From contig OZ241366.1 of the NCBI GenBank assembly GCA_965199905.1, forward strand, positions 4,774,001-4,838,000: DNA of 64,000 nucleotides, read 5' to 3'. Origin of the DNA: Ilyomonas sp965199905. GTDB taxonomy: Bacteria; Bacteroidota; Bacteroidia; Chitinophagales; Chitinophagaceae. The translations under genes and the position numbers were made by a program. Position 1 is the first letter of the stretch; each line of letters opens with the position of its first letter. Positions 17,353 to 25,911 of this stretch are shown piece by piece. The notes under the pieces were generated by a model. The model saw only the letters and a list, made by a program, of their open reading frames with translations, ran no database searches and was not told the DNA's origin.

Positions 17353-18972
17353 ATACATTTCCTCTCTTAACGCTATCACTCTTGCACCCGACATGTATTC
17401 ATCATAAGTCATTAAGCGATCAATAATGCCTTTCGGTGTCAATTCAATGATGCGGTTGGCAACAGTTTGAATGAACGTATGGTCCTGGCTGGTGATTAAC
17501 ACAATGCCCGGAAATGTTTGACAGCCTTCATTAAAGCTTTGAATGCTTTCCAGATCAAGGTGGTTAGTTGGCTGGTCAAGCACAATCACGTTCGGGTTCT
17601 GCAACATCATACGACTAATCATACAACGTACTTTTTCACCACCGCTCAGTACGTTTGTTTTCTTCATAATGTCATCACCGGCGAATAACATTTTACCCAA
17701 AAAGCCACGCAGAAAAGGCTCATCCGCATCAGTTACATGCGCCGGAACGTATTGGCGGAGCCAATCCAATAAAGGTAATCCTTGTTGAAAAAATTCATTA
17801 TTTTCAACCGGCAGGTATGCTTTCGTAACGGTAGTTCCCCATTCATATTTACCGGTATCTGCAGGCATATTTCCATTGATGATTTCAAAGAAGGTAGTAA
17901 CCGCCAAAGAATCTCTGCTTAAAATAGCAATCTTTTCTCCTTTGTTGATGCTGAAAGTAACCTTGTCAAACAACTTTCTTCCATCAATGCTTTTGCTTAC
18001 GTTTTCTATGTTCAATATCTGGTTGCCTACTTCGCGCAATGGCTGAAAAATGATGCCCGGATACTTACGGTTAGATGGCTCTATATCTTCAATGGTCAGT
18101 TTTTCCAAAGCCTTTTTACGCGATGTTGCCTGCTTGCTTTTGGATGCATTTGCGCTAAAACGCGCGATGAAATCTAACAACGCAGCGCGCTTGTCTTCTG
18201 TTTTTTTATTCTTATCGCTTATCTGGCGCGCCATCAACTGGCTGCTCTCGTACCAGAAAGAATAATTACCGGTAAACGTTTTAATTTTGCTGCGATCCAC
18301 ATCAGCCACATTGGTACAAACCTGGTCGAGAAAGTGACGGTCGTGACTCACAACAAGCACAATGTTTTCGTAGTCGGCGAGGAAGTTTTCAAGCCAGCCA
18401 ATGGTTTCAATATCCAAACCGTTGGTAGGTTCATCAAGCAATAAAATATCGGGATTTCCAAATAAAGCCTGCGCCAGTAACACACGCAGTTTCAAGGCAG
18501 CCGGAATATCACGCATCAGGCTTTGATGATATTTTTCAGGTACACCCAGATCGCTTAAAAAATTAGCCGCTTTGCTTTCCGATTCATAGCCGCCCATTTC
18601 GCCGTATTCAGCTTCCAGTTCGCTGGCGCGCATGTAGTCGTCTTCGGTTGCATCGGGATTATTATAAATAGCATCTTTACGATGCATCACATCCCACATC
18701 TTTTTATGACCCATTAAAACGGTATTTAAAACCGTTTCGTTGTCAAACGCAAACTGGTTCTGGTTCAGCACCGCCATGCGCTCGCCGTTGCCCATTTCTA
18801 CCTGCCCTTTATTGGGTTCAATTTCGCCGCTGAGTATTTTTAAAAAAGTAGATTTTCCGGCTCCGTTGGCACCAATTACGCCATAACAATTCCCTTTCGT
18901 AAAATTGATATTTACTTCATCAAATAATACCCGTTTGCCGTAAGCGAGCGTTATATTTTTTGCACTTAACAT
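17347..18972 (-). CDS. ABC-F family ATPase with one functional and one degenerate ATP site
   Basis: ABC-F proteins are soluble, twin-domain ATPases that act on the ribosome, as translation factors or ribosome-protection proteins. The 541-residue product resembles the YbiT branch. Domain 1 has a canonical Walker A, GANGAGKS (34-41), and Walker B LLLDEPTNGLD (E181), but the signature is replaced by IPAALKLR near 156-163. Domain 2 has a normal signature LSGGE (442-446) but Walker A is SRDSLAVTT (352-360), lacking the Gly-Lys-Thr, and the catalytic Glu is Gln (LDQPTNHLD, Q467). Since each site combines Walker A/B of one domain with the signature of the other, one site is complete and the other is lost in all three parts. 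The link between domains (about 240-295) is Lys-rich. No transmembrane segment. Heptad DNA abuts the stop. Confidence 0.9.
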   Translation of the reverse strand: MLSAKNITLAYGKRVLFDEVNINFTKGNCYGVIGANGAGKSTFLKILSGEIEPNKGQVEMGNGERMAVLNQNQFAFDNETVLNTVLMGHKKMWDVMHRKDAIYNNPDATEDDYMRASELEAEYGEMGGYESESKAANFLSDLGVPEKYHQSLMRDIPAALKLRVLLAQALFGNPDILLLDEPTNGLDIETIGWLENFLADYENIVLVVSHDRHFLDQVCTNVADVDRSKIKTFTGNYSFWYESSQLMARQISDKNKKTEDKRAALLDFIARFSANASKSKQATSRKKALEKLTIEDIEPSNRKYPGIIFQPLREVGNQILNIENVSKSIDGRKLFDKVTFSINKGEKIAILSRDSLAVTTFFEIINGNMPADTGKYEWGTTVTKAYLPVENNEFFQQGLPLLDWLRQYVPAHVTDADEPFLRGFLGKMLFAGDDIMKKTNVLSGGEKVRCMISRMMLQNPNVIVLDQPTNHLDLESIQSFNEGCQTFPGIVLITSQDHTFIQTVANRIIELTPKGIIDRLMTYDEYMSGARVIALREEMYK

Positions 18973-19230
18973 TCTGTATCCTTTATTTTTTCGAGCCGCA
19001 AAAGTAGACTGAATGAATAAAATGGCAAATGCTTATTTGTTAATAGAAAATGAGGGGATTTGCGAATGTTTGTTTTTGTCTTGTAAAATGTATTTCTGAA
19101 TGGAAAATGTAGTTGTTGCTTTTTTCAATACATCGGGTTATGAAACTTCAGTTCAGTTCCATTTGCTATCTGCATGAACCAAAAGCAAACCCAGCATAAG
19201 TTTTGCACCATTGCCATACAAATAGTTATT

Positions 19231-19443
19231 ATGAACGACGATAAAAGAAAAGAAATCGAACAAAAAACCGAAGAGTCAAAGCAGCAGGCGATTCAGGAAG
19301 CAAAAGAAGATGATAACAACAACAATGATGGTGATAAAACAATTCACACAATAAATCCTTTTACAGGCGCTCAAATGAATATTACACCTGGCGATTTGGA
19401 AGGCATCGAGAAAAAGCATGAAGCAGATACTGAACGTGATTAA
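19231..19443 (+). CDS. Small hydrophilic hypothetical protein (70 residues)
   Basis: Not recognised. From the ATG at 19231 the frame encodes MNDDKRKEIEQKTEESKQ..., a charged, probably helical and partly disordered protein with a patch of Asp/Asn (DDNNNNDGDK) and no cysteine, signal or membrane segment. An in-frame ATG 57 bases upstream would add 19 unlikely residues, so the internal start is preferred. The codon usage is normal for the region. The gene stands alone ahead of the acyl-CoA dehydrogenase. Confidence 0.5.
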   Translation: MNDDKRKEIEQKTEESKQQAIQEAKEDDNNNNDGDKTIHTINPFTGAQMNITPGDLEGIEKKHEADTERD

Positions 19444-19589
19444 TCGTGGAAATTTGCAATTATAATCTCAAAGTACATTTTAAGTAAAGCAATCTTAATA
19501 GGCATTCGCACAGCCTTAATTTGAGGAAAAGAAAAGTCTTTTTGTTATACTAACATTTGTTAGCTTATTTCGTGGCAGCAATTATAATT

Positions 19590-20744
19590 ATGGATTTCCA
19601 ATTAACCGAAGAACAAGTATACATTCAGAAAGCTGCCCGCGATTTTGCCATACAGGAGTGCCTTCCGGGTGTGATTGAACGTGATGAAAAACAACAGTTT
19701 CCCGCAGCGCAGATTGAAAAATTAGCCGCGCTTGGTTTCATGGGAATGATGGTATCACCGGATTATGGCGGCGCTGGTCTTGATACCGTAAGCTATGTAT
19801 TAGCAATACAGGAAATATGCAGTGTAGATGCCAGCGTTGGCGTGATTATGAGCGTGAATAACAGCCTTGTTTGCTATGGCTTGCAGGCGTTTGGAACAGA
19901 GGAGCAAAAACAGAAATATTTAGTTCCGCTGGCGCAGGGAACGAAAGATGGAAAACTTTATATCGGTGCTTTTTTATTAAGTGAACCTGAAGCCGGCAGC
20001 GATGCCACGCATCAAAAAACAACAGCTGAAGACAAAGGTGATTATTACTTGTTGAATGGTGTCAAAAACTGGATCACCAATGGCTCAACCGCGAGCTGTT
20101 ATCTTGTGATGGCGCAAACGGATGATAGCAAAGGCTCGCACGGCATTGTTACTTTAATAGTGGAAAAAGATTGGGAAGGCGTAAGCATAGGCGCCAAAGA
20201 AAATAAGATGGGCATTCGCGCCAGCGATACGGCGACTGTGTTATTTGCCGACGTAAAAGTGCCAAAGCAAAACCGCATTGGCGATGATGGCTTTGGTTTC
20301 ACCTTCGCGATGCAGACACTAGCCGGAGGCCGCATTGGCATTGCATCGCAGGCGCTTGGCATTGCTAAAGGCGCTTATGAACGTAGTCTTGAATATACCA
20401 AACACAGAAAAGCTTTTGGAACCGAAATCAGCCGGCACCAGGCAATACAATTTAAGCTGGCTGATATGGCTACGCGCATTGATGCTGCAAGGTTATTATG
20501 CCTGAAAGCTGCCTGGCTGAAAGACAAACATGGAGATTATGCCTGCGCTTCCTCAATGGCAAAAGTGTATGCGAGCGAAACGGCAATGTGGACGACAACA
20601 GAAGCCGTACAAATACATGGCGGCAATGGTTACGTAAAAGAATATCATGTAGAACGCATGATGCGCGATGCTAAGATTACGCAGATTTACGAAGGCACCA
20701 GCGAAGTGCAGCGTATCGTGATAAGTCGTAGCATTCTTAAGTAA
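19590..20744 (+). CDS. Acyl-CoA dehydrogenase
   Basis: Flavoprotein of fatty-acid (or branched-chain amino-acid) oxidation; inserts a trans double bond into acyl-CoA and passes electrons to ETF. The 384-residue product (ATG at 19590, giving MDFQLTEEQ, the family start) has LSEPEAGSDA and KNWITNG in the FAD/substrate domain and RIGIASQALGIA and QIHGGNGYVKEYHVERMMRD in the C-terminal helical bundle. The motif YEGTSEVQR near the end carries the catalytic Glu of the short/medium-chain (and butyryl) type. Chain-length specificity cannot be read. No other beta-oxidation gene is adjacent. Confidence 0.93.
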   Translation: MDFQLTEEQVYIQKAARDFAIQECLPGVIERDEKQQFPAAQIEKLAALGFMGMMVSPDYGGAGLDTVSYVLAIQEICSVDASVGVIMSVNNSLVCYGLQAFGTEEQKQKYLVPLAQGTKDGKLYIGAFLLSEPEAGSDATHQKTTAEDKGDYYLLNGVKNWITNGSTASCYLVMAQTDDSKGSHGIVTLIVEKDWEGVSIGAKENKMGIRASDTATVLFADVKVPKQNRIGDDGFGFTFAMQTLAGGRIGIASQALGIAKGAYERSLEYTKHRKAFGTEISRHQAIQFKLADMATRIDAARLLCLKAAWLKDKHGDYACASSMAKVYASETAMWTTTEAVQIHGGNGYVKEYHVERMMRDAKITQIYEGTSEVQRIVISRSILK

Positions 20745-20776
20745 TAAATTATCGAAACCGAATCGCTTATTTTGCG

Positions 20777-21940
20777 ATGATGGCTAGTTCGCTTCGCAAA
20801 ATCATGTTGTTATTGTGCGTTCTTTTTGCTCTGCAATGCGAAGCGCAGGATAGTAATTTTGTTCGCTATATTTTGCAGCGTATTGCCTATCAGCAGGCAA
20901 CAAATAAAACAACAAGCGGAAATTTTCCTTCCTTCATTTCAAACAACATTTCAACGGAAGCGAAGCAACAAGATGACAATGTATTTTTTGCTGCCCTGAT
21001 TAATTATTTGCTTCAGCAAAATTCTTCTTCCTTCACTTTATCAGAACGTTTGCTTATTGATTCTATACGACAGCGAACGCAAACTGTTTATCCTCATTTT
21101 CAAAACAGAACCGGGCGACTAACTTATAATTTCTGGCGAACAGATACAGCGGGTTCTTTTCCCTACACAAAATGGATTCGCAAAGTAAAAAAGAACACAT
21201 CATTGCCAGATGATATGGATGATACCGTATTGAGCCTGATGGCGCAGAATGCAGACAGCGCAATGGCTGCAGAAGCGCACGGGATAATGCAGGGATATAT
21301 AAACAAAGGAAAGAATAGTAAAACAATCGAAAGAAAATATCGCTCATACAAAGCTTATTCAGTATGGTATGGAAAACAGTTTCCACCTGTATCTGATGTT
21401 TGTGTATTGAGCAATGTGTTGTCGTTTGCAGAGCAATATCACCTGACGTGGACACGCGCTGATAGCGCCAGCTTACAGGTTATTGTTCAGGCAATTAAAA
21501 GCAGCGATTATGTAAATCAGCCTTTATATGTTTCACCTTACTACGGCAATACATCAATCATTCTGTATCATTTGGCGCGGCTGATGGAAAACAACCGGAT
21601 TCCTGAATTGGATTCATTAAAAACGGTTCTTATTGTATGTGCTGTAAAACAATGGAATGCCACAAATGACCTTCTCCAAAAAATAATTTTGTCAACAGCT
21701 ATTATGAAATGGGGATACACCGCACCGGCTTTGGATTTGCCGGCTGCAGAGCAAACTGTCAGGCTGATAGAAAAGAGCTCGCTTCCTTTTTTTGTTGGTA
21801 ATATTCCTTCCTGTTTTCCACAGTTTTATAAGCATTTATTTACTCAAAAACAATGGTTGTTATTTTATCATTATTGTCCGGCTTTCAACGATGCTTTGCT
21901 CATAGAATATTTATCTCTTCTTAAAAAGGATGCGCAGTAA
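20777..21940 (+). CDS. Exported hypothetical protein (387 residues)
   Basis: Not recognised. A hydrophobic N-terminus, MLLLCVLFALQCEAQ, looks like a signal peptide with cleavage after the Ala-Gln near residue 24, so the protein is probably periplasmic or surface-located. The mature part is mainly helical; a TDxAGSFPYTKW stretch near 130 and a conserved-looking DDMDDTVLS near 155 suggest a helical (alpha/alpha) scaffold, perhaps of the terpenoid-cyclase/heteropolymer-like toroid type, but this is only an impression. Two ATGs stand in tandem at 20777 and 20780. It precedes the yggS-like gene by 38 bases, so they may share a transcript. Confidence 0.7.
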   Translation: MMASSLRKIMLLLCVLFALQCEAQDSNFVRYILQRIAYQQATNKTTSGNFPSFISNNISTEAKQQDDNVFFAALINYLLQQNSSSFTLSERLLIDSIRQRTQTVYPHFQNRTGRLTYNFWRTDTAGSFPYTKWIRKVKKNTSLPDDMDDTVLSLMAQNADSAMAAEAHGIMQGYINKGKNSKTIERKYRSYKAYSVWYGKQFPPVSDVCVLSNVLSFAEQYHLTWTRADSASLQVIVQAIKSSDYVNQPLYVSPYYGNTSIILYHLARLMENNRIPELDSLKTVLIVCAVKQWNATNDLLQKIILSTAIMKWGYTAPALDLPAAEQTVRLIEKSSLPFFVGNIPSCFPQFYKHLFTQKQWLLFYHYCPAFNDALLIEYLSLLKKDAQ

Positions 21941-21978
21941 GCGTAATTGAATTTTTATTTTTGTAAAAAGATTGAACC

Positions 21979-22656
21979 TTGATAAATACAGACGCCTATC
22001 ATCGAATCAAGAAAGAATTAGCCGCAAAGAATGCAATGCTTGTTGCTGTTAGTAAAACAAAACCTGTGCACGATATTCAGGCTTTGTACGATTTAGGGCA
22101 GCGCGATTTTGGTGAGAACTATGTGCAGGAACTGGTTGAAAAACAAGCGCAGTTACCGACCGATATCCGCTGGCATTTTATCGGTCATCTGCAAAGCAAT
22201 AAGGTAAAATACATTGCTCCGTTTGTGTACCTTATTCACAGCGTTGACAATGAAAAATTATTGAAAGAAATAAACAAACAGGCAGTAAAACAGAACCGCA
22301 TTATCAATTGTCTGTTACAAATTTATATTGCTGAAGAAGAAACTAAATTTGGTATGAATGGAGAAGAAGCTCAACAACTAATGAGCGGAATAAAAAGCGA
22401 TTCGTTGTACAAAAGTATTTGTGTAAAAGGCTTAATGGGCATGGCTTCCAACGCAGACGATGATGCCAGAATCGGGAATGAATTTAAAAGTTTGCAAAGC
22501 CTGTTTCACACTTTTACTTCTGCTTCAAATAATGAATGCGTGTTTTCAATATTATCTGCCGGCATGAGTAACGATTACAAACTGGCAATTGAAGAAGGCA
22601 GCAATATGGTGCGCATTGGCAGCTTATTATTTGGAGAAAGAAACTATAGCAAATGA
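21979..22656 (+). CDS. YggS/PROSC-type PLP homeostasis protein
   Basis: Binds pyridoxal 5'-phosphate and keeps its cellular level in balance. The 225-residue product is a TIM-barrel of the alanine-racemase N-terminal type with the PLP-binding lysine in AVSKTKP (about residue 26) and motifs DFGENYVQEL, WHFIGHLQSNKVK, HSVDNEKLL and, late, LSAGMSNDYKLAIEEGSNMVRIGSLLFG, all diagnostic. The start is TTG at 21979; a TATTTTTG element at 21957 supports transcription from here. Complete length. Confidence 0.92.
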   Translation: MINTDAYHRIKKELAAKNAMLVAVSKTKPVHDIQALYDLGQRDFGENYVQELVEKQAQLPTDIRWHFIGHLQSNKVKYIAPFVYLIHSVDNEKLLKEINKQAVKQNRIINCLLQIYIAEEETKFGMNGEEAQQLMSGIKSDSLYKSICVKGLMGMASNADDDARIGNEFKSLQSLFHTFTSASNNECVFSILSAGMSNDYKLAIEEGSNMVRIGSLLFGERNYSK

Positions 22657-23092
22657 AACCATTCTTTGTATGAGTTATTTGTTTCGGTTTCGGTCGCCTT
22701 GCAGAATATCTTATTAATGGCAATGTTGATGTCAATAAAATTGGAAAGATTGCTTTAACCGTGAGGCTATTCGTTACTGCAATTGGTCATTTTAAATGTA
22801 AGAAAGACATGGCGATGAGGCTGCCTTCTTTTCTTCCTGTTAATATTTATGCCGCTTCCTGACATATTGATTATGAAAAAGGCACTTACGATGCAAAGGG
22901 TTTATCCTACCTGTAGTTCCGTATTCCGTTTCAGATTCTGCTTATTATCCCGAATATTATTTTGTGATCGATTCATTACTATAAAATAAATCCAAATCAT
23001 CCACGTGTAAAATCTTTATTGTCCCGAGCTTATAATCCACAAAATCTCCCCAAATCTCCAATTGCTGTTTGCCGGATATTATTTCGCTCCTA
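22657..23092. other. Gap before guaB, possible coding debris
   Basis: 436 bases without a convincing gene. On the plus strand a stretch from about 22685 to 22861 is open for nearly 60 codons but has no start and no motif. It may be the remains of a gene. No repeat was found here. Confidence 0.3.
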
Positions 23093-23100
23093 TATCTTTG
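23093..23100 (+). promoter_or_regulatory. guaB promoter -7 element
   Basis: TATCTTTG, an exact TAnnTTTG match, with a TTTG 21 bases upstream as -33. It ends only three bases before the ATG of guaB, so the transcript would begin at or next to the start codon (leaderless or nearly so). Confidence 0.7.
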
Positions 23101-23103
23101 CAC

Positions 23104-24600
23104 ATGGCAACAAACAATACTCTCACTTCTGCAAGCCCTTACAACCGCATTTTTATTGAAGGATTAACGTACGATGATGTTCTGCTGATGCCCGCCTACA
23201 GCGAAGTGCTTCCACGCGAAGTGAACATTCAATCTCACCTTACAAAGTCACTTATATTAAATGTTCCGATGCTGTCTTCTGCAATGGATACTGTTACAGA
23301 AGCCAACCTTGCTATTGCGCTCGCACGCGAAGGTGGAGTTGGTATCCTGCATAAAAATATGAGCATTGAGAAGCAGGCTGAGCAGGTGCGTCGTGTAAAG
23401 CGCAGCGAAAGCGGGCTGATATTGGATCCTATCACATTGCGACCGGATAATACAATCGGCGATGCTTTGCGGTTAATGAAAGATAATAAAATCGGCGGTA
23501 TTCCGGTTGTTGATAATAATAAAATGCTGGTTGGCATCATCACCAACCGCGACCTTCGCTTTGAGCACGACAAGACAAAAAAAGTAGGGGAGGCGATGAC
23601 AAAAGACAACCTCATTACTGCACCTGAAGGCACTGATTTAAGCAAAGCAGAAAAAATTTTACAACAATATAAAATTGAAAAACTGCCGGTAGTAAGCAGC
23701 GATGGTCAGCTCATCGGGCTTATTACGTATCGTGATATTCTGCAGCTCAGCAATTTTCCGAATGCAGTGAAAGATAATTATGGCCGGCTGCTTGTTGGCG
23801 CTGCGCTGGGTATTACAAGAGATTTATTAGACCGCGCTTATGCCTTGCAGCAGGTAGGTGCCGATGTGATGGCATTAGATAGCGCACATGGCCATAGTAA
23901 AGGCGTAATAGAAGCTTTGAAAACGCTGAAAAGTAATTTTAAAAACATACAGGTAATAGCCGGAAACGTAGGTACAGCAGCAGGTGCCAAAGCTCTTGCA
24001 GAAGCCGGTGCCGATGCGGTAAAAGTTGGCATTGGTCCGGGTTCTATTTGTACCACGCGTATTGTAGCAGGCGCTGGCGTGCCACAATTAACTGCTATTA
24101 TGCAGGCTTCTTCCGAACTGAAAAAGATGGGTATTCCGCTGATTGCTGACGGTGGCATTCGTTATACCGGTGATATGGTAAAAGCGCTGGCCGCAGGTGC
24201 CAATGTGGTAATGATGGGAAGCGTGTTTGCCGGCGTGGAAGAAAGTCCTGGCGAAACCATTATTTATGAAGGCAGGAAATTTAAAGAATATCGGGGCATG
24301 GGCAGTATTGGTGCCATGCAGCAAGGCAGCAGCGACCGTTATTTTCAGGATGTGGAAGATGATATTAAGAAACTGGTGCCGGAAGGCATTGAAGGTCGTG
24401 TGGCATACAAAGGTTCTCTTAGTGAAGTAGTGGCGCAGTATGTAGGTGGTGTGCGTGCGGGCATGGGCTATTGCGGAGCCAAAGATATTGATGCTTTGCA
24501 GGAAGCAAGTTTTGTAAAAATTACCAATGCCGGTATGCGCGAAAGCCATGCGCACGATATTGAGATAACGAAAGAAGCACCGAATTATAGCCGGAGATAG
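23104..24600 (+). CDS. guaB: Inosine-5'-monophosphate dehydrogenase
   Basis: Oxidises IMP to XMP with NAD+, the committed step to guanine nucleotides. The 498-residue product has the barrel start LTYDDVLLMP, two CBS domains inserted at about 95-205 (RDLRFEHD, VVSSDGQLIGLITYRDI), and the active-site loop GIGPGSICTTRIVAG with catalytic Cys316. The flap carries GSIGAMQQGSSDRYFQ and the end shows MRESHAHDI. ATG at 23104 is chosen because it matches the family start and lies directly after the promoter; longer frames upstream cross that promoter. Monocistronic. No partner genes of purine synthesis are close. Confidence 0.97.
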   Translation: MATNNTLTSASPYNRIFIEGLTYDDVLLMPAYSEVLPREVNIQSHLTKSLILNVPMLSSAMDTVTEANLAIALAREGGVGILHKNMSIEKQAEQVRRVKRSESGLILDPITLRPDNTIGDALRLMKDNKIGGIPVVDNNKMLVGIITNRDLRFEHDKTKKVGEAMTKDNLITAPEGTDLSKAEKILQQYKIEKLPVVSSDGQLIGLITYRDILQLSNFPNAVKDNYGRLLVGAALGITRDLLDRAYALQQVGADVMALDSAHGHSKGVIEALKTLKSNFKNIQVIAGNVGTAAGAKALAEAGADAVKVGIGPGSICTTRIVAGAGVPQLTAIMQASSELKKMGIPLIADGGIRYTGDMVKALAAGANVVMMGSVFAGVEESPGETIIYEGRKFKEYRGMGSIGAMQQGSSDRYFQDVEDDIKKLVPEGIEGRVAYKGSLSEVVAQYVGGVRAGMGYCGAKDIDALQEASFVKITNAGMRESHAHDIEITKEAPNYSRR

Positions 24601-24660
24601 TTTGTAGAATTAGGGAGATTGAATGGGAACGATTTTTAGTATTGGTCATCTGATAAGAAG

Positions 24661-24803
24661 TTTGAAATTCGCTTTTATAAAAGTCACACCATTGCCCTGA
24701 ACCCTGATGGGAGAATTCTTATTGCTTCGACACGTAAGAATCACAACTGCCGATCACAAAAGTGACGGACGATGGTTACCAAATCTGTATTTTATTTCAA
24801 ACT
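24661..24803 (+). repeat. Interspersed repeat family A, copy 2
   Basis: Carries the shared blocks TTTGAAATTC, CATTGCCCTGAACC, GATCACAAAAGTGACGGACG and ATGGTTACCAAA. Unlike the others its centre (about 24708-24745) is replaced by a different sequence holding ATTCTTA/TAAGAAT inverted arms. Located directly after guaB. Confidence 0.6.
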
Positions 24804-24851
24804 GATTCGCTGCAATGTTTTGTACCGTTGATTTAAATGACCCGATAGTTC

Positions 24852-24899
24852 ACAAGCCTGTAAACATCTTACAGGCTTGTTCGTTGTTGTAAAACAACA
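24852..24899. other. Two adjacent hairpins
   Basis: A perfect 12-bp stem ACAAGCCTGTAA / TTACAGGCTTGT with five-base loop (24852-24880), then a 6-bp stem TGTTGT / ACAACA with AAA loop (24885-24899). No T run follows on either strand, so they are not classic terminators. They lie 72 bases before the YitT-type gene. Confidence 0.6.
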
Positions 24900-24970
24900 T
24901 CCGGGCTTGAACGAAGATTTTATCCTTACTTTACTGCATCGAAACAATACAAACAGATAAACATCAAACT

Positions 24971-25876
24971 TTGGAAACGGTTAGCAACGGAAACAATAAA
25001 GCTACAAAACGGAAAGAGCCTGTCTTTAACAATATAAGCGAAGTATTACTGATTGTTCTCGGCGTTATTACCTCGGCGTTTGCGCTAAAAAGTTTTCTCG
25101 TTCCCAACGCTTTTTTTGATGGTGGTGTTAATGGTATTTCATTGCTTATCCACGAAATTTTTCATATCAATTTAGCTATTGTTATTCTCGTTGTCAACTT
25201 CCCGTTTTTAGTCATTGGCTCTTATGTGGTAAACCGCCAGTTTGCTATCAAAACCTTTATTGCCATTGTGTTAATGGGGCTTTGTTTAAATTATATTCCT
25301 TATCCTGCAGTTACGCACGATAAGCTTTTGATTTCTGTGTTCGGCGGCTTTTTTCTGGGTGTTGGCATCGGGCTTACCATGCGTGCCGGTTGCGCACTCG
25401 ATGGTATTGAAGTGCTTGGGCTTTATACTGGAAAACGTTCTTCGTTTACTGTTACTGAAATTGTATTTGGTATCAATGTTATCATCTTTCTGATTGCTGC
25501 TTTCAAGTTTGGAATTGAAACTTCCTTATACTCGATGCTGACTTATTTCGCCGCTTCGCGAACAGTTGATTATGTGGTGGAAGGAATTGAAGCTTATACC
25601 GGCGTTACCATCATTTCGGGGCAAAGCGAAGAAGTAAAAAACAGGCTTGTAAACGAACTGGGACGCGGCATTACGGTGTACAAAGGCGAGCGCGGATATC
25701 TGCCCGGCTCCTTCGAAGTGCACCACGATGTTGATATTATTTTTACAGTTGTTACCCGCCTCGAAATGCGAAAGCTGAAGAATTTGGTGTATGACGTTGA
25801 CCCGAAAGCTTTTGTATTTGCAAACACGATACGTGAAGCTTCCGGCGGCGTAATTAAAAGACGTCAACACCATTGA
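24971..25876 (+). CDS. YitT-family membrane protein (DUF161/DUF2179)
   Basis: Predicted integral inner-membrane protein of the YitT family; function unknown in the family. The 301-residue product has about six membrane helices from residue 25 to about 200, with FFDGGVNGISLLIHEIF and MRAGCALDGIEVLGLY in the usual positions, followed by a soluble C-terminal domain of about 85 residues (TIISGQSEEVKNRLVNELGRGITVYKG) which is DUF2179. The start appears to be TTG at 24971. Single gene between repeat-containing gaps. Confidence 0.9.
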   Translation: METVSNGNNKATKRKEPVFNNISEVLLIVLGVITSAFALKSFLVPNAFFDGGVNGISLLIHEIFHINLAIVILVVNFPFLVIGSYVVNRQFAIKTFIAIVLMGLCLNYIPYPAVTHDKLLISVFGGFFLGVGIGLTMRAGCALDGIEVLGLYTGKRSSFTVTEIVFGINVIIFLIAAFKFGIETSLYSMLTYFAASRTVDYVVEGIEAYTGVTIISGQSEEVKNRLVNELGRGITVYKGERGYLPGSFEVHHDVDIIFTVVTRLEMRKLKNLVYDVDPKAFVFANTIREASGGVIKRRQHH

Positions 25877-25883
25877 AAATGTA

Positions 25884-25911
25884 CATCACACATCTAACAT
25901 CGTACATTGAA
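25884..25911. repeat. Heptad-repeat island abutting the cyclase stop
   Basis: Four units such as CATCACA and CATCTAA in the 35-base gap between two convergent genes; the island ends exactly where the stop codon of the minus-strand gene begins. Confidence 0.55.

Noticed and set aside
22685..22861. Possible gene of about 59 codons after yggS
   Set aside because: No start codon in place and no recognisable motif; kept only as possible debris.
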